Below, in pieces: positions 7,552 to 15,888 of a stretch of DNA of 29,857 bases (the stretch's first letter is position 1; each line of letters opens with the position of its first letter). The notes below the pieces were generated by a model. It was not told the origin of the DNA. It saw only the letters and a list, made by a program, of their open reading frames with translations, and did not search any database. The translations under genes were made by a program, and so were the position numbers. The stretch is taken from NCBI GenBank assembly GCA_946479985.1, contig CAMLIF010000036.1, forward strand, positions 1 through 29,857, given 5' to 3'. This stretch comes from an uncultured Flavobacteriales bacterium. GTDB taxonomy: Bacteria; Bacteroidota; Bacteroidia; Flavobacteriales; Crocinitomicaceae.

Positions 7552-9378
7552 TTAGTACACTAAGTGTACAAATCCTTGTCCTTCTAAATTTTCGTTCTGA
7601 GCACCGGTTGCTTTATAAACAAATGTATAAACGCCTTCGGTAGCGAGTGTGCCGTTAATTTTACCGTCCCATTTGAAATTAACGTCAGTACTGCTGAAAA
7701 CTGTTTCACCCCAGCGATTCACTACGTAAATTTCAATTTCCTTGATATTCAATAAATCAAATTCGAAGAAATCGTTTTTCAAATCACCGTTCGGAGTAAA
7801 AACATTCGGGTAAGAAAGATCAACAGGAACAATAACCGGCGGAATTGGCGGAACCGGCGGCTCGTTTACAACAATTGTAATAAATGCAGTGTCGTCACAG
7901 TTTCCTTGCTCGGCAACCACATAAGCTGTGTAAACACCCGGATCAGTGTATGTTTGCTGCTGACCGGAAAGATCATTTGCATTTGCAGTATTTCCGTTCC
8001 CGAAACTCCATATATAAGATGTTGAATTCGTGCTTGAGTTTGTGAAAGTCACATTCAATGGAGCATCACCTGAAAGCGGAGTTGCGCCAATTCCTGCAAC
8101 CGGCGGATTGCTCACATCAACAAACACAGAGTCGTATCTGTAACAACCGGCAGATTCAACCTGGATGTAATACCAACCAGAAGATAAATTTTGCCAAACA
8201 GAAGCATCTACCTGGTTGGGGTTGTTTGCTCCCGGACCGTTCCAGGTATAATATGGCGGATCATTAAATGTTCCGTTCATTACGGCGAAAACAGCACCGC
8301 TGTTAACTCCGCAGCTTGTTGGTTGTGAATCTACAATATCAAAATCCCAAGGCATTGGCGTAATTGTTACCAAGGCAGAATCAGAAAGAAAGCATCCCGA
8401 AGGACTGGTTGCTGAAACCGTATAATAGCCGCTTGCTGTTGGAGTAATCGTTGCAGTTGTAGCCCCGGTTTCCCACGTGAAATTTGGATTGGGGAAGTTT
8501 GCCGTTGCAGTTAAACTTTCAGATTCGTTTTGGCAGAAAGCAATGTCTGAACCGGCATTTATTGAACTGGGATCAAGTACAACTTCAACTGTATCTGATT
8601 GAACACATGTAGCACTGAACGAGATGTCGTCAAGAGCAAAATCATTATTTCCGGCACTGTTCTGAGCAATTATGCTGATATCCGCAGAGATTTCAATACC
8701 TGAATTCCATGTTTCAAAAAATTGCTGCCAGCTGCAGCCTGTCAAAGACGGTTGGAAAATTGGTCCTACCTGAACTCCGTTAATAAAAAACTGTAAGTGG
8801 GATACATTTATTGAATTGGTGTTTTCCAAACTGGAAACCCATGCAGAAAAGTTGTAGTCGGTGTTGGGAGAAACGGATATTGTTTGTGCCCACACAATTG
8901 TGTTCGCAATAGTTGATCCATTTACCACCATCATATTTCCCGGTCCGGTTGCAGTAACATCAACACAATTTACAAAATTTGTATGCACAATATTTGGATT
9001 GGTTGTAATGGCATAATCACCGGCATTACTCAGCAAACCACAGCAATTTCCGGGCGGTGGTGTTGACGGAGCATTATATTGTGAAGTGAACCCTGTGTTT
9101 CCTGCTTCGAAATCACCATTAACCACTAAGTTTCCGGTAGAATTCTGAACTTCGAGGATAACAGTTTGTGTTCCGCTTATTGTCACGGTAGCAGGATTTC
9201 CGCTGGTGACATTCCAGGAATGAAAGTCGTAGCCTGCAGGAACTGTAAAGTCCACAGTTTGTCCCTGGCAAAGCATTACATCGTTTCCAAGATCCAAAAC
9301 AGGAAATGAGCCACACTGCCCGTAAGCACTCGAGCCTATCCATGTCATAGCTACTATTAATATTCCAATAAATCGCAT
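7552..9378 (-). CDS. Secreted PKD-domain protein with T9SS type B (gliding motility-associated) C-terminal domain
   Basis: A 608-residue cell-surface protein. A signal peptide is at 1-20 (MRFIGILIVAMTWIGSSAYG). The middle contains beta-sandwich or Ig-like modules, including a segment around residues 80-255 (GNLVVNGDFEAG to FALDDISFSA) that looks like a carbohydrate-binding-type jelly roll. Residues about 425-510 form a PKD-like domain (PLNVTFTNSS, YIWSFGNGN, YTDPGVYTAYV), followed by a proline-rich linker. The last 88 residues (521-608) are the CHU_C type B sorting domain: YPNVFTPNGDLKND, VVNRWGETVF, FKWDGK, EGVYTFVYKA, and the end GFVHLVY. Such proteins are exported by T9SS and are often adhesins. 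An inverted repeat directly upstream (9388-9409) may regulate it. The ligand is unknown. Confidence 0.92.
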   Translation of the reverse strand: MRFIGILIVAMTWIGSSAYGQCGSFPVLDLGNDVMLCQGQTVDFTVPAGYDFHSWNVTSGNPATVTISGTQTVILEVQNSTGNLVVNGDFEAGNTGFTSQYNAPSTPPPGNCCGLLSNAGDYAITTNPNIVHTNFVNCVDVTATGPGNMMVVNGSTIANTIVWAQTISVSPNTDYNFSAWVSSLENTNSINVSHLQFFINGVQVGPIFQPSLTGCSWQQFFETWNSGIEISADISIIAQNSAGNNDFALDDISFSATCVQSDTVEVVLDPSSINAGSDIAFCQNESESLTATANFPNPNFTWETGATTATITPTASGYYTVSATSPSGCFLSDSALVTITPMPWDFDIVDSQPTSCGVNSGAVFAVMNGTFNDPPYYTWNGPGANNPNQVDASVWQNLSSGWYYIQVESAGCYRYDSVFVDVSNPPVAGIGATPLSGDAPLNVTFTNSSTNSTSYIWSFGNGNTANANDLSGQQQTYTDPGVYTAYVVAEQGNCDDTAFITIVVNEPPVPPIPPVIVPVDLSYPNVFTPNGDLKNDFFEFDLLNIKEIEIYVVNRWGETVFSSTDVNFKWDGKINGTLATEGVYTFVYKATGAQNENLEGQGFVHLVY

Positions 9379-9387
9379 AACTAAATA

Positions 9388-9409
9388 TTTACTAAACCTT
9401 TTTAGTAAA
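9388..9409 (-). promoter_or_regulatory. 22-bp inverted repeat in the leader of the type B cargo gene
   Basis: TTTACTAAA and TTTAGTAAA are perfect 9-bp arms around CCTT, ending 10 bp before the start codon. A promoter-like TAATTTCG lies just upstream on the minus strand (9417-9410). The repeat would sit at the transcription start or in the 5' UTR, so either an operator or an mRNA hairpin is possible. Confidence 0.5.
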
Positions 9410-9548
9410 CGAAATTACGAAGGATTTGGTTGCATCATTACCTAAAATAATCAACAATTATTTTTTTTTTCAAATTGGTTTTATTTGGTTAGCTAACTAA
9501 CAGATAATCAATCGATCTTTAGGATAGTAGAAAACAGTCTTATTGTGT

Positions 9549-9556
9549 TAAATTTG
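9549..9556 (+). promoter_or_regulatory. -7 promoter box (TAAATTTG) of the DEAD-box helicase gene
   Basis: It matches TAnnTTTG exactly and begins 12 nt before the ATG at 9561. This predicts transcription starting at or within a few bases of the start codon. No convincing -33 TTG at the standard spacing. Confidence 0.55.
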
Positions 9557-9560
9557 CAGA

Positions 9561-10799
9561 ATGAATTTTAATGATTTAGGATTAAACGAACAGGTATTAG
9601 AAGCAATTTATCACATGGGCTTTGAAACACCAACCCCGGTTCAGGAACTATCAATTCCAATTATTTTAGAAGAAAAAGATTTGCTGGCTTGTGCGCAAAC
9701 AGGTACCGGTAAAACTGCTGCATTTATTTTACCTATACTTCACAAGTTAACAGGTAAAGAAGATAATTCCATCAATACTTTGATTTTGGTTCCTACCAGG
9801 GAATTAGCTGTTCAGATCGAACAGGAAATTCAAGGATTGTCTTATTTTGTTTCAGTAGGATCGATCGCTATTTATGGTGGTGGTGATGGTACAAAATGGG
9901 AAGAACAAAAAGCTGCAATTGTAGAAGGAACAGATATCATTGTTGCTACTCCGGGAAAATTACTTTCGCACATGATGCAGGGTTATGTTGATTTCAGTCA
10001 GTTGGAGCACCTGGTTTTGGATGAAGCGGACAAAATGCTGGATATGGGATTTTCGGATGATATAGAACGAATTATTTCGAAACTTCCGAAAAAGAGACAA
10101 ACATTGTTGTTTAGTGCAACCATGCCTCCCAAGATCAAGAATCTTTCAGCTAAAATCTTAATTGATCCGAAGGAAATAGCGCTTTCGATATCTAAACCGG
10201 CGGCCGGTGTAACACAGCGTGTTCAGTTGGCTTTCGATGAACAAAAGGATGCTTTGCTAAAACGTACATTGGAGGCACGACCTGATTATACGAGTATTAT
10301 CATTTTTACATCGCAAAAGACGAAAGTGAACAGTATTGTTCATTATTTGAAACGAAATGGTTTCAGAAACACGGAAGGTGTTTCATCGGCATTGGAGCAA
10401 GATATGCGGGAAGAAGTATTGAGAGGTTTCCGCTCTAAACGAATCCGTATTTTGGTTGCAACCGATGTGATGAGCCGCGGAATTGATATCAAGGAAATCA
10501 ATATGGTAATCAATTACGATGCGCCTCGTGATGCGGAAGATTATGTTCACAGAATTGGTAGAACAGCCCGCGCTAATACGAAAGGGGAGGCTTACACATT
10601 GATTAATCCGAAAGACATGCCAAAACTTGCACGTATTGAACGATTGATCGAAGTACAGATAGAACGTGTTCCTATGCCGGAAGATTTGGGTGTAGCTCCG
10701 GAATTTAAAACTTCATCTTCCGGAGGCGGAGGCGGAAATGGAAATAAAGGGAAGAAACCGTTTTTTAAGAACAAGCATAAATCAAAACCAAAAGCGTAA
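9561..10799 (+). CDS. DEAD-box ATP-dependent RNA helicase
   Basis: A 412-residue superfamily 2 RNA helicase that unwinds short RNA duplexes, usually in ribosome assembly or mRNA turnover, often in the cold. All core motifs are present. The Q motif region starts with F3 and the GF..PTPVQ segment. Motif I is AQTGTGKT (45-52), Ia PTRELAVQ, II DEAD (154-157), III SAT (185-187), V ATDVMSRGID, and VI HRIGRTAR (330-337). The tail after about residue 385 is a Gly-rich stretch then a Lys-rich stretch, an RNA-binding-type extension seen in RhlE/DeaD-like proteins. It lacks the RbpA domain of long DeaD/CsdA proteins. It is transcribed alone, ending three bases before a 44-bp palindrome. Confidence 0.95.
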   Translation: MNFNDLGLNEQVLEAIYHMGFETPTPVQELSIPIILEEKDLLACAQTGTGKTAAFILPILHKLTGKEDNSINTLILVPTRELAVQIEQEIQGLSYFVSVGSIAIYGGGDGTKWEEQKAAIVEGTDIIVATPGKLLSHMMQGYVDFSQLEHLVLDEADKMLDMGFSDDIERIISKLPKKRQTLLFSATMPPKIKNLSAKILIDPKEIALSISKPAAGVTQRVQLAFDEQKDALLKRTLEARPDYTSIIIFTSQKTKVNSIVHYLKRNGFRNTEGVSSALEQDMREEVLRGFRSKRIRILVATDVMSRGIDIKEINMVINYDAPRDAEDYVHRIGRTARANTKGEAYTLINPKDMPKLARIERLIEVQIERVPMPEDLGVAPEFKTSSSGGGGGNGNKGKKPFFKNKHKSKPKA

Positions 10800-10801
10800 T
10801 A

Positions 10802-10845
10802 GGTAAGTAGTAGTGACAAGTCGCGACTTGTCACTACTACTTACC
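10802..10845. repeat. Perfect 44-bp palindrome (REP-like)
   Basis: GGTAAGTAGTAGTGACAAGT and the rest of its 22-bp arm are followed immediately by the exact reverse complement, with no spacer. No T tract follows on either strand, so it is not a standard intrinsic terminator. A second small dyad, CCGGAT-A-ATCCGG, lies at 10851-10863. It sits between convergent genes and could stabilise the helicase mRNA 3' end or be a dispersed intergenic repeat. Confidence 0.85.
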
Positions 10846-10866
10846 GCGATCCGGATAATCCGGCAT

Positions 10867-10896
10867 AAAAAAAGTCCCGGCGTTTGTCGGGACTTT
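10867..10896 (-). terminator. Intrinsic terminator of the thrS-infC-rpmI-rplT operon
   Basis: AAAGTCCCG (10871-10879) pairs perfectly with CGGGACTTT (10888-10896) around an 8-nt loop. Read on the minus strand, the stem is followed by T residues (complement of the A run 10867-10873). It lies 23 bp past the rplT stop. Confidence 0.92.
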
Positions 10897-10918
10897 ATGC
10901 TGATAGAATAAATTCTTT

Positions 10919-11266
10919 TTATTTTTTCAATGAGTCAACTACTGCTTTGAACGCATCAGGATGGTTCATTGCAAGGTCAGCTAATACTTTACGGTTCAAT
11001 TCGATACCGCTTTTGTGGATAGCTCCCATGAATTGAGAATAGCTCATTCCGTGAGCACGAGCACCAGCGTTGATACGCGTGATCCACAATGAACGGAAGT
11101 TTCTTTTCTTTTGCTTACGACCTTCGTAAGCGTAGTTTAATCCTTTTTCAATAGCATTTTTTGCTACTGTCCAAACATTCTTTCTGCGGCCGTAGTAACC
11201 TTTGGCCAGCTTCATGAAATTTTTTCTGCGGGCTCTTGAAGCCACATGATTTACCGATCTTGGCAT
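10919..11266 (-). CDS. rplT: 50S ribosomal protein L20
   Basis: A 115-residue, strongly basic protein of the usual L20 length. It starts with [30 protein letters not shown], the canonical RNA-binding N-terminal extension, and continues with [21 protein letters not shown]20 binds 23S rRNA early in large-subunit assembly and in several bacteria represses its own operon by binding mRNA. It is the last gene of the operon, after a 146-bp spacer that contains two hairpin-forming inverted repeats. Confidence 0.98.
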   Translation of the reverse strand: MPRSVNHVASRARRKNFMKLAKGYYGRRKNVWTVAKNAIEKGLNYAYEGRKQKKRNFRSLWITRINAGARAHGMSYSQFMGAIHKSGIELNRKVLADLAMNHPDAFKAVVDSLKK

Positions 11267-11284
11267 ATCTTTTAGTTTTTAATA

Positions 11285-11372
11285 GTGAGTGTCCGCCTTG
11301 ACGGATCTTAGGTACTCAATACTTGGTTAACAATACCGTTCCGTAAACAGATACCTCGTATCGAATCGGAAC
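11285..11372 (-). promoter_or_regulatory. Structured spacer upstream of rplT, candidate ribosomal-protein leader
   Basis: Two nested hairpins can form. One is closed by TGAGT/ACTCA (11286-11290 with 11314-11318) and contains TCCG/CGGA. The other is closed by GTTCCG/CGGAAC (11338-11343 with 11367-11372) and contains GATAC-CTC-GTATC. Conserved function is not shown. Confidence 0.45.
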
Positions 11373-11412
11373 ATAAAATTTAAAACAAAACTTTTCGCGT
11401 TAGCGATCCGTT

Positions 11413-11610
11413 TTATTTCATGTTCAACATTAATTTAACGTTCGACAAATCTGATTGGTGAACCAAACCTGCGTGAGTTAAATTACGTTTTTGCTTCTTG
11501 GTTTTTTTCGTAAGAATGTGGCTTTTGAAAGCGTGTTTTCTCTTGATTTTACCAGACCCAGTTACAGTGAATCTCTTCTTTGCACTGGATGTTGTTTTCA
11601 TTTTTGGCAT
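11413..11610 (-). CDS. rpmI: 50S ribosomal protein L35
   Basis: A 65-residue basic protein of standard L35 length: [24 protein letters not shown] then [19 protein letters not shown], ending in VKLMLNMK. It is a structural component of the large ribosomal subunit. It lies between infC and rplT in the conserved gene order. An A-rich leader (nine A then GAGAA) precedes the start in place of a Shine-Dalgarno, as is usual in Bacteroidota. The infC-rpmI gap is 127 bp and holds hairpins at 11701-11715 and 11728-11742. Confidence 0.97.
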   Translation of the reverse strand: MPKMKTTSSAKKRFTVTGSGKIKRKHAFKSHILTKKTKKQKRNLTHAGLVHQSDLSNVKLMLNMK

Positions 11611-11700
11611 TTCTCTTTTTTTTTAAAAGTGAATACTCTATCAGCATCTATTAATTAGCAACTATCAATTGATAATTATTTGTCTCAAACATTTTAGACT

Positions 11701-11742
11701 TCCGCCTCAGGCGGATTGTCTCTTATCAGTAGCTTCGCTACT
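11701..11742 (-). other. Pair of hairpins at the infC 3' end
   Basis: AGTAGC/GCTACT with a 3-nt loop (11728-11742) includes the infC stop codon. TCCGCCTCAGGCGGA (11701-11715) is a 15-nt perfect dyad just downstream. Neither is followed by a T tract on the minus strand, so they are more likely processing or stability elements than terminators. Confidence 0.5.
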
Positions 11743-12286
11743 TCTTTTTCGGGTTAATCATTACGATCATTCTTTTCCCTTCCAGTTTTGGTAACTGTTC
11801 CGGTGTACCAACGTCTGCAAGTTCCTGAATGAAATTCAATAATAAGATCTCACCTCTTTCTTTAAATACAATTGTTCTACCTCTGAAGAATACATAAGCT
11901 TTCAACTTGGAACCTTCGGTTAAGAACTTTTTAGCGTGTGATAACTTGAATTGAAAATCGTGATCATCTGTGTTGGGACCAAAACGAATTTCTTTCAAAA
12001 CCACTTTACTTTGTTTTGCTTTAAGTTCTTTCGACTTTCTCTTTTGGTTGTATAAGAATTTACGGTAGTCCATAATTTTACACACCGGCGGAACCGCATT
12101 TGGCGAAATCTCAACCAAGTCAAGCTCTTGCTCTTCAGCTAAGCGCATTGCTTCTGAGGTTTTCATTACCTGCGGCTCACCATCCTCTACTACTAAACGA
12201 ATTTCAGGCGAAAGAATTTTTCCGTTGATGCGGTGTACTTCCGTTTCAACTCTTTTTATAAAAGGTTTTTTGTTGTCTTTTCTCAT
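11738..12286 (-). CDS. infC: Translation initiation factor IF-3
   Basis: A 182-residue IF-3 that binds the 30S subunit, prevents premature 50S joining and checks start-codon pairing. The N domain contains [14 protein letters not shown] and [33 protein letters not shown], the standard signature. The C domain follows a Lys-rich linker: [37 protein letters not shown], ending [15 protein letters not shown]. Many bacteria start infC at a rare codon such as AUU; here an ordinary ATG fits. It is eight bases after the thrS stop, so the two are cotranscribed. Confidence 0.98.
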   Translation of the reverse strand: MRKDNKKPFIKRVETEVHRINGKILSPEIRLVVEDGEPQVMKTSEAMRLAEEQELDLVEISPNAVPPVCKIMDYRKFLYNQKRKSKELKAKQSKVVLKEIRFGPNTDDHDFQFKLSHAKKFLTEGSKLKAYVFFRGRTIVFKERGEILLLNFIQELADVGTPEQLPKLEGKRMIVMINPKKK

Positions 12287-12294
12287 TCAGTTTT

Positions 12295-14238
12295 TTACAC
12301 GTTTGTGGATAATTCGCTCTCAATTGCCTGCTGAATCAAATCTGCAAACGCCTGAATACTCATTGAACCTTTATCTCCTTCGCTGCGTTGGCGCACTGAA
12401 ATCTCACGATTTTCAGCTTCTTTTTCACCTACTACAAGCATGAAAGGGATTTTTTTCAATTCTGCTTCACGAATTTTCTTTCCAATTTTTTCGTTTCTAT
12501 CATCAACGAAGCCGCGAATATCGGAATTATTTAGCAATTCTGAAACTTCTTTTGCATACTCGTTGTATTTATCTGAGATCGGCAGGATAGCTACCTGGTC
12601 AGTTGCAAGCCATAAAGGGAAGTCACCACCACAATGTTCTAGTAACACGGCAACGAATCTTTCCATTGATCCGAAGGGGGCGCGGTGAATCATTACCGGG
12701 CGGTGTTTCTGGTTATCTGCACCGGTATATTCCAATTCGAAACGTTCCGGTAAATTGTAATCTACCTGGATTGTTCCAAGCTGCCATTCACGACCTAAAG
12801 CATCCTGTACCATGAAATCCAGTTTCGGACCGTAGAAAGCCGCTTCACCGTATTCAACTACAGATGGCAATCCTTTTTCTGCAGCTGCTTCGATAATTGC
12901 ACTTTCCGCTTTCGCCCAATTCTCATCGGAACCAATGTATTTTGATGGATTGTTAGGGTCACGCAATGAAACCTGAGCCTTGAATTTCTCAAACTTCAAT
13001 GTTTTGAAAATGTACAGTACCAGGTCGATTACCTTTTTGAATTCCTCTTTTACCTGATCTTGGGTACAGAAAATATGAGCGTCATCCTGTGTAAATCCGC
13101 GAACACGTGTTAATCCGTGTAGTTCACCACTTTGTTCGTAACGATAAACTGTTCCGAATTCTGCAAAACGGGCCGGAAGATCTTTGTAAGAACGCGGCTT
13201 GCTTTTGAAAATCTCACAGTGATGCGGACAGTTCATAGGTTTCAATAAGAATTCCTCGTCCGGATCAGGAGTTTTAATTGCCTGAAATGAATCGGCGCCA
13301 TATTTTTCGTAGTGACCGGAAGTAATGTACAATTCTTTATTCCCGATGTGCGGAGTAATAACTTGTTCGTAACCGGCTTTTTTCTGTGCTTTTTTCAGGA
13401 AATTCTCCAAACGTTCGCGCAATGCAGCACCTTTTGGTAACCACAACGGCAATCCCTGACCGACTTTTTGAGAGAAAGTAAACAATTCCAGTTCTTTCCC
13501 GACCTTACGGTGATCACGGCGTTTTGCTTCTTCCAGCAATTCCAGGTATTCTGTTAACTCAGAAGCTTTTGGAAAAGTAATTCCGTAAACACGAGTCAAT
13601 TGTTTGTTTTTCTCATCCCCACGCCAGTAAGCACCGGCAATAGAGAGCAGTTTAATTGCTTTGATGAAGCCAGTATCCGGAATATGCGGTCCACGACAAA
13701 GGTCAGTGAAATTTCCTTGTGTATAGAACGTGATTGAACCATCAGGTAAATCCTGGATTAATTCCAATTTGTAAGGATCCTGTTTTTCGGTAAAGTATGC
13801 CAATGCATCTGCTTTACTCACTTCTTTTCGAACGAACTGCAGTTTTTGTTTTGCCAGCTCTTTCATTTTCTCTTCAACTTTCGCTAAGTCTTCCTCTTTG
13901 AAAGTGTAATCCAGGAAATCGATATCGTAGTAATAACCGTTTGTAATCGGCGGACCGATAGCCAGTTTAATTCCGGGATACAAAAACTCCAATGCTTCAG
14001 CCATCAGGTGAGCAGAAGAGTGCCACATGGTAGATTTTCCTTCAGCGTCGTTCCAGGTCAATAACTGTAACGTACAATCGGAAGTCAGCGGACGGGTTGC
14101 GTCTACTACTTCGTTATTTACTTTGGCAGCCAATACATTACGTGCCAAGCCTTCAGAAATGCTAAGAGCAACATCTAATGCTGTTGCTCCTGCGTTGTAT
14201 TGTCTAACTGATCCGTCAGGAAGAGTTACTTGTATCAT
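12295..14238 (-). CDS. thrS: Threonyl-tRNA synthetase
   Basis: A 647-residue class II synthetase, close to the 642 of E. coli. It begins with the TGS domain ([24 protein letters not shown]). The editing domain with [11 protein letters not shown] follows, then the catalytic core with zinc ligands C337 ([10 protein letters not shown]), H388 (GFTQDDAH) and H518 (MIHRAPFGS). The C-terminal anticodon-binding domain contains [20 protein letters not shown] and FMLVVGEKE. The frame is open to an ATG at 14277, but that would add 13 unrelated residues and put the promoter inside the gene; MIQV at 14238 is the family start. The leader of about 15 nt leaves no room for a T-box or translational operator. 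It heads the operon with infC, rpmI and rplT. Confidence 0.98.
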   Translation of the reverse strand: MIQVTLPDGSVRQYNAGATALDVALSISEGLARNVLAAKVNNEVVDATRPLTSDCTLQLLTWNDAEGKSTMWHSSAHLMAEALEFLYPGIKLAIGPPITNGYYYDIDFLDYTFKEEDLAKVEEKMKELAKQKLQFVRKEVSKADALAYFTEKQDPYKLELIQDLPDGSITFYTQGNFTDLCRGPHIPDTGFIKAIKLLSIAGAYWRGDEKNKQLTRVYGITFPKASELTEYLELLEEAKRRDHRKVGKELELFTFSQKVGQGLPLWLPKGAALRERLENFLKKAQKKAGYEQVITPHIGNKELYITSGHYEKYGADSFQAIKTPDPDEEFLLKPMNCPHHCEIFKSKPRSYKDLPARFAEFGTVYRYEQSGELHGLTRVRGFTQDDAHIFCTQDQVKEEFKKVIDLVLYIFKTLKFEKFKAQVSLRDPNNPSKYIGSDENWAKAESAIIEAAAEKGLPSVVEYGEAAFYGPKLDFMVQDALGREWQLGTIQVDYNLPERFELEYTGADNQKHRPVMIHRAPFGSMERFVAVLLEHCGGDFPLWLATDQVAILPISDKYNEYAKEVSELLNNSDIRGFVDDRNEKIGKKIREAELKKIPFMLVVGEKEAENREISVRQRSEGDKGSMSIQAFADLIQQAIESELSTNV

Positions 14239-14258
14239 ATGACTAATTAATTGGTGTA

Positions 14259-14287
14259 CAAAAGTACAGTTTTCCACTCGATTTCAA
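14259..14287 (-). promoter_or_regulatory. Bacteroidota promoter of thrS (TTG-N18-TACTTTTG)
   Basis: On the minus strand a -33 TTG (14287-14285) and a -7 TACTTTTG (14266-14259) are separated by 18 bp, matching the Bacteroidota consensus. Transcription should begin near 14253. This is the best-formed promoter in the window. Confidence 0.75.
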
Positions 14288-14293
14288 GCGAAT

Positions 14294-14803
14294 TTATGCT
14301 TTGAATCCGTAAACTAAAACTACAGCTTCTTTTACGTTTTTACCTGTTCCTAATGAATACTCTACGTGAATGTTTTTCAAACGCTCAACTTCAGGGACTT
14401 TTTTGCGGTAAAGTTTGTTCAGTTCGTCAGAACTTACAACGAAGCTTTTTCCCTGAATATTCTTGTATTCCTTGATCAGTTTTCTGCTGTCAACATCAGA
14501 AGATGCGTCGTAGAATTTCACAGTAACAGTTGCTAAACTTTTCTTAGCGCTGATCGCAATCTGGTATTCTTTTGCAAGGAAGAGGAATAATTCGACTTCT
14601 TTTTTTTGTTTCGAAGAACCTGCCGAGTAGTAGGTGACTTTCGAACCTTCATATCTGCATGCTTTGATCAGGTCTTTGCAATCTTGTTTCATGGTATTGA
14701 CCTGTGCATCGAATGCTCCTCCGTCGCGCGAAGCAGCTGATGGAACGATACTCATAATTGCTCCGCTAAATGCAATTAATCCGATGAATATTGTGTTTTT
14801 CAT
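14294..14803 (-). CDS. Small exported protein of unknown function
   Basis: A 169-residue protein that I do not recognise. The N terminus MKNTIFIGLIAFSGAIMSIVPSAAS is a good signal peptide, so it should be periplasmic or secreted. Two Cys (DCKDLIKACRYE, about residues 42-49) are close together. The rest alternates Lys-rich helices and short strands (SSKQKKEVELFLFLAKEYQIAIS, VTVKFYD, SFVVSSDELNKLY) and ends in AVVLVYGFKA. No sorting domain or lipobox is present. It follows the lipoprotein gene on the same strand by 12 bp, so the two form one transcription unit and may act together in the envelope. The thrS promoter starts directly at its 3' end. Confidence 0.75.
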   Translation of the reverse strand: MKNTIFIGLIAFSGAIMSIVPSAASRDGGAFDAQVNTMKQDCKDLIKACRYEGSKVTYYSAGSSKQKKEVELFLFLAKEYQIAISAKKSLATVTVKFYDASSDVDSRKLIKEYKNIQGKSFVVSSDELNKLYRKKVPEVERLKNIHVEYSLGTGKNVKEAVVLVYGFKA

Positions 14804-14815
14804 AATCGAGGTTAT

Positions 14816-15670
14816 TTACTTAGGTGAAACAATAGAGTTACGAAGATTCGAGATTTCTTTAGCTAATGCTTCAAATTCATCGGCAGTAAGCTGCGGGGCT
14901 GTGAAATTCTTGTTTGAACCCGTTTTCTTAACTGTTTCAAATCCATTATATGTATCACGTACGTTTTCAAATGAAGAAATTACTTTTTTCAAACGTTTAT
15001 CTTCTTTTGCAGGGTGCGATTTCAATCCTTTGATGATGTTTTCCAAAAGGATCATTTGCTCAACCATGGCAATATCAAGATCAGCTCCTTTTTTCTTCGT
15101 ATCATCAATTCCAAGGTAAACACCTTCAGCCCATGCCCCAGCAAATTCAATTGCAGCAAGGTAACGCATGTTGTTATCGTCTAAATAAACGTCGGTTTTA
15201 TCCTGGATATCGTAGAGTAATTCTTCCAAAGCTCCCTGATCCCCCAGATTTTTATCGAAACGATCGATTAGTTCCTTATCTGCAAAAACGCTTTCCAACC
15301 CAACTTTTGAGCCCAGGTATTGAACGGCAACCAGGTATTCCCGTGCTTCCTGTGTTTTATTATTGATTGCGCAATAAGCCAAATCTGTTGAATAAACCCC
15401 AAGGTTTAACAACTGATCAATTTTCTGGTTGTAATCTCCTTTTTTCTTCGGTGAGTTGGCTTTTCCGGCAGTATAACTTAACCCGGCTTCCTTAAACATT
15501 TGAGCTAAAGAAATAGGGGGAGGCAATACGTAATCCTCGTCCTCAGAGTCGAAATTGCTGTCTTCTACAGTAACGGTTTCTTTTTCCGTTTTATCTGCAG
15601 AATCACCACAAGAACCTAAAATGGTGGCGAAAGCTAGTGTAGGTACAAATAATTTGATTGTTAATCTCAT
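14816..15670 (-). CDS. Putative lipoprotein of unknown function
   Basis: A 284-residue predicted lipoprotein. From M at 15670 (MRLTIKLFVPTLAFATILGSCGD) there is a lipoprotein signal peptide with lipobox LGSC, then a highly acidic stretch (DSNFDSEDEDY). The rest is largely helical (VLPPPISLAQMFKEAGLSYTAGKAN, LAYCAINNKTQEAREYLVAVQYLG, MRYLAAIEFAGAWAEGVYLG) and resembles uncharacterised Bacteroidota lipoproteins I know only as hypotheticals. The frame is open to 15706, but the extra 12 residues would spoil the signal peptide. It is the first gene of a two-gene unit with the small exported protein downstream. Confidence 0.8.
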   Translation of the reverse strand: MRLTIKLFVPTLAFATILGSCGDSADKTEKETVTVEDSNFDSEDEDYVLPPPISLAQMFKEAGLSYTAGKANSPKKKGDYNQKIDQLLNLGVYSTDLAYCAINNKTQEAREYLVAVQYLGSKVGLESVFADKELIDRFDKNLGDQGALEELLYDIQDKTDVYLDDNNMRYLAAIEFAGAWAEGVYLGIDDTKKKGADLDIAMVEQMILLENIIKGLKSHPAKEDKRLKKVISSFENVRDTYNGFETVKKTGSNKNFTAPQLTADEFEALAKEISNLRNSIVSPK

Positions 15671-15837
15671 TTTGGTTTGATTTTGATAGCGTAAAGAAAC
15701 AAACAATATTTTTATTAGAAATGCGAATTTTTCAACAATTGATTATTTTTCAACTGACTAACTACGCTCTTAGTCTTGATAATTGACTTGTTTGTCGCAG
15801 AAAGTGGCCTTAAAGTGTAATATTTAATGGTCCTAAT

Positions 15838-15888
15838 ATCCGGGAAATAACGATGTATAAGCAAAAGCTACGTATAATGTTCCCGGAT
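15838..15888. other. 51-nt nested hairpin in the gene-free region
   Basis: ATCCGGGAA (15838-15846) and TTCCCGGAT (15880-15888) are perfect 9-bp arms. The enclosed sequence can pair further (TATA and AGC with GCT and TATA). There is no T tract, so not an ordinary terminator; a small structured RNA or operator is possible. Confidence 0.4.

Noticed and set aside
14239..14293. T-box or other riboswitch upstream of thrS
   Set aside because: The predicted start site near 14253 leaves only about 15 nt of leader, and the preceding gene ends at 14294.
14634..15119. 161-codon plus-strand frame across the lipoprotein and exported-protein genes
   Set aside because: It spans the junction of two well-supported minus-strand genes and reads as their antisense.
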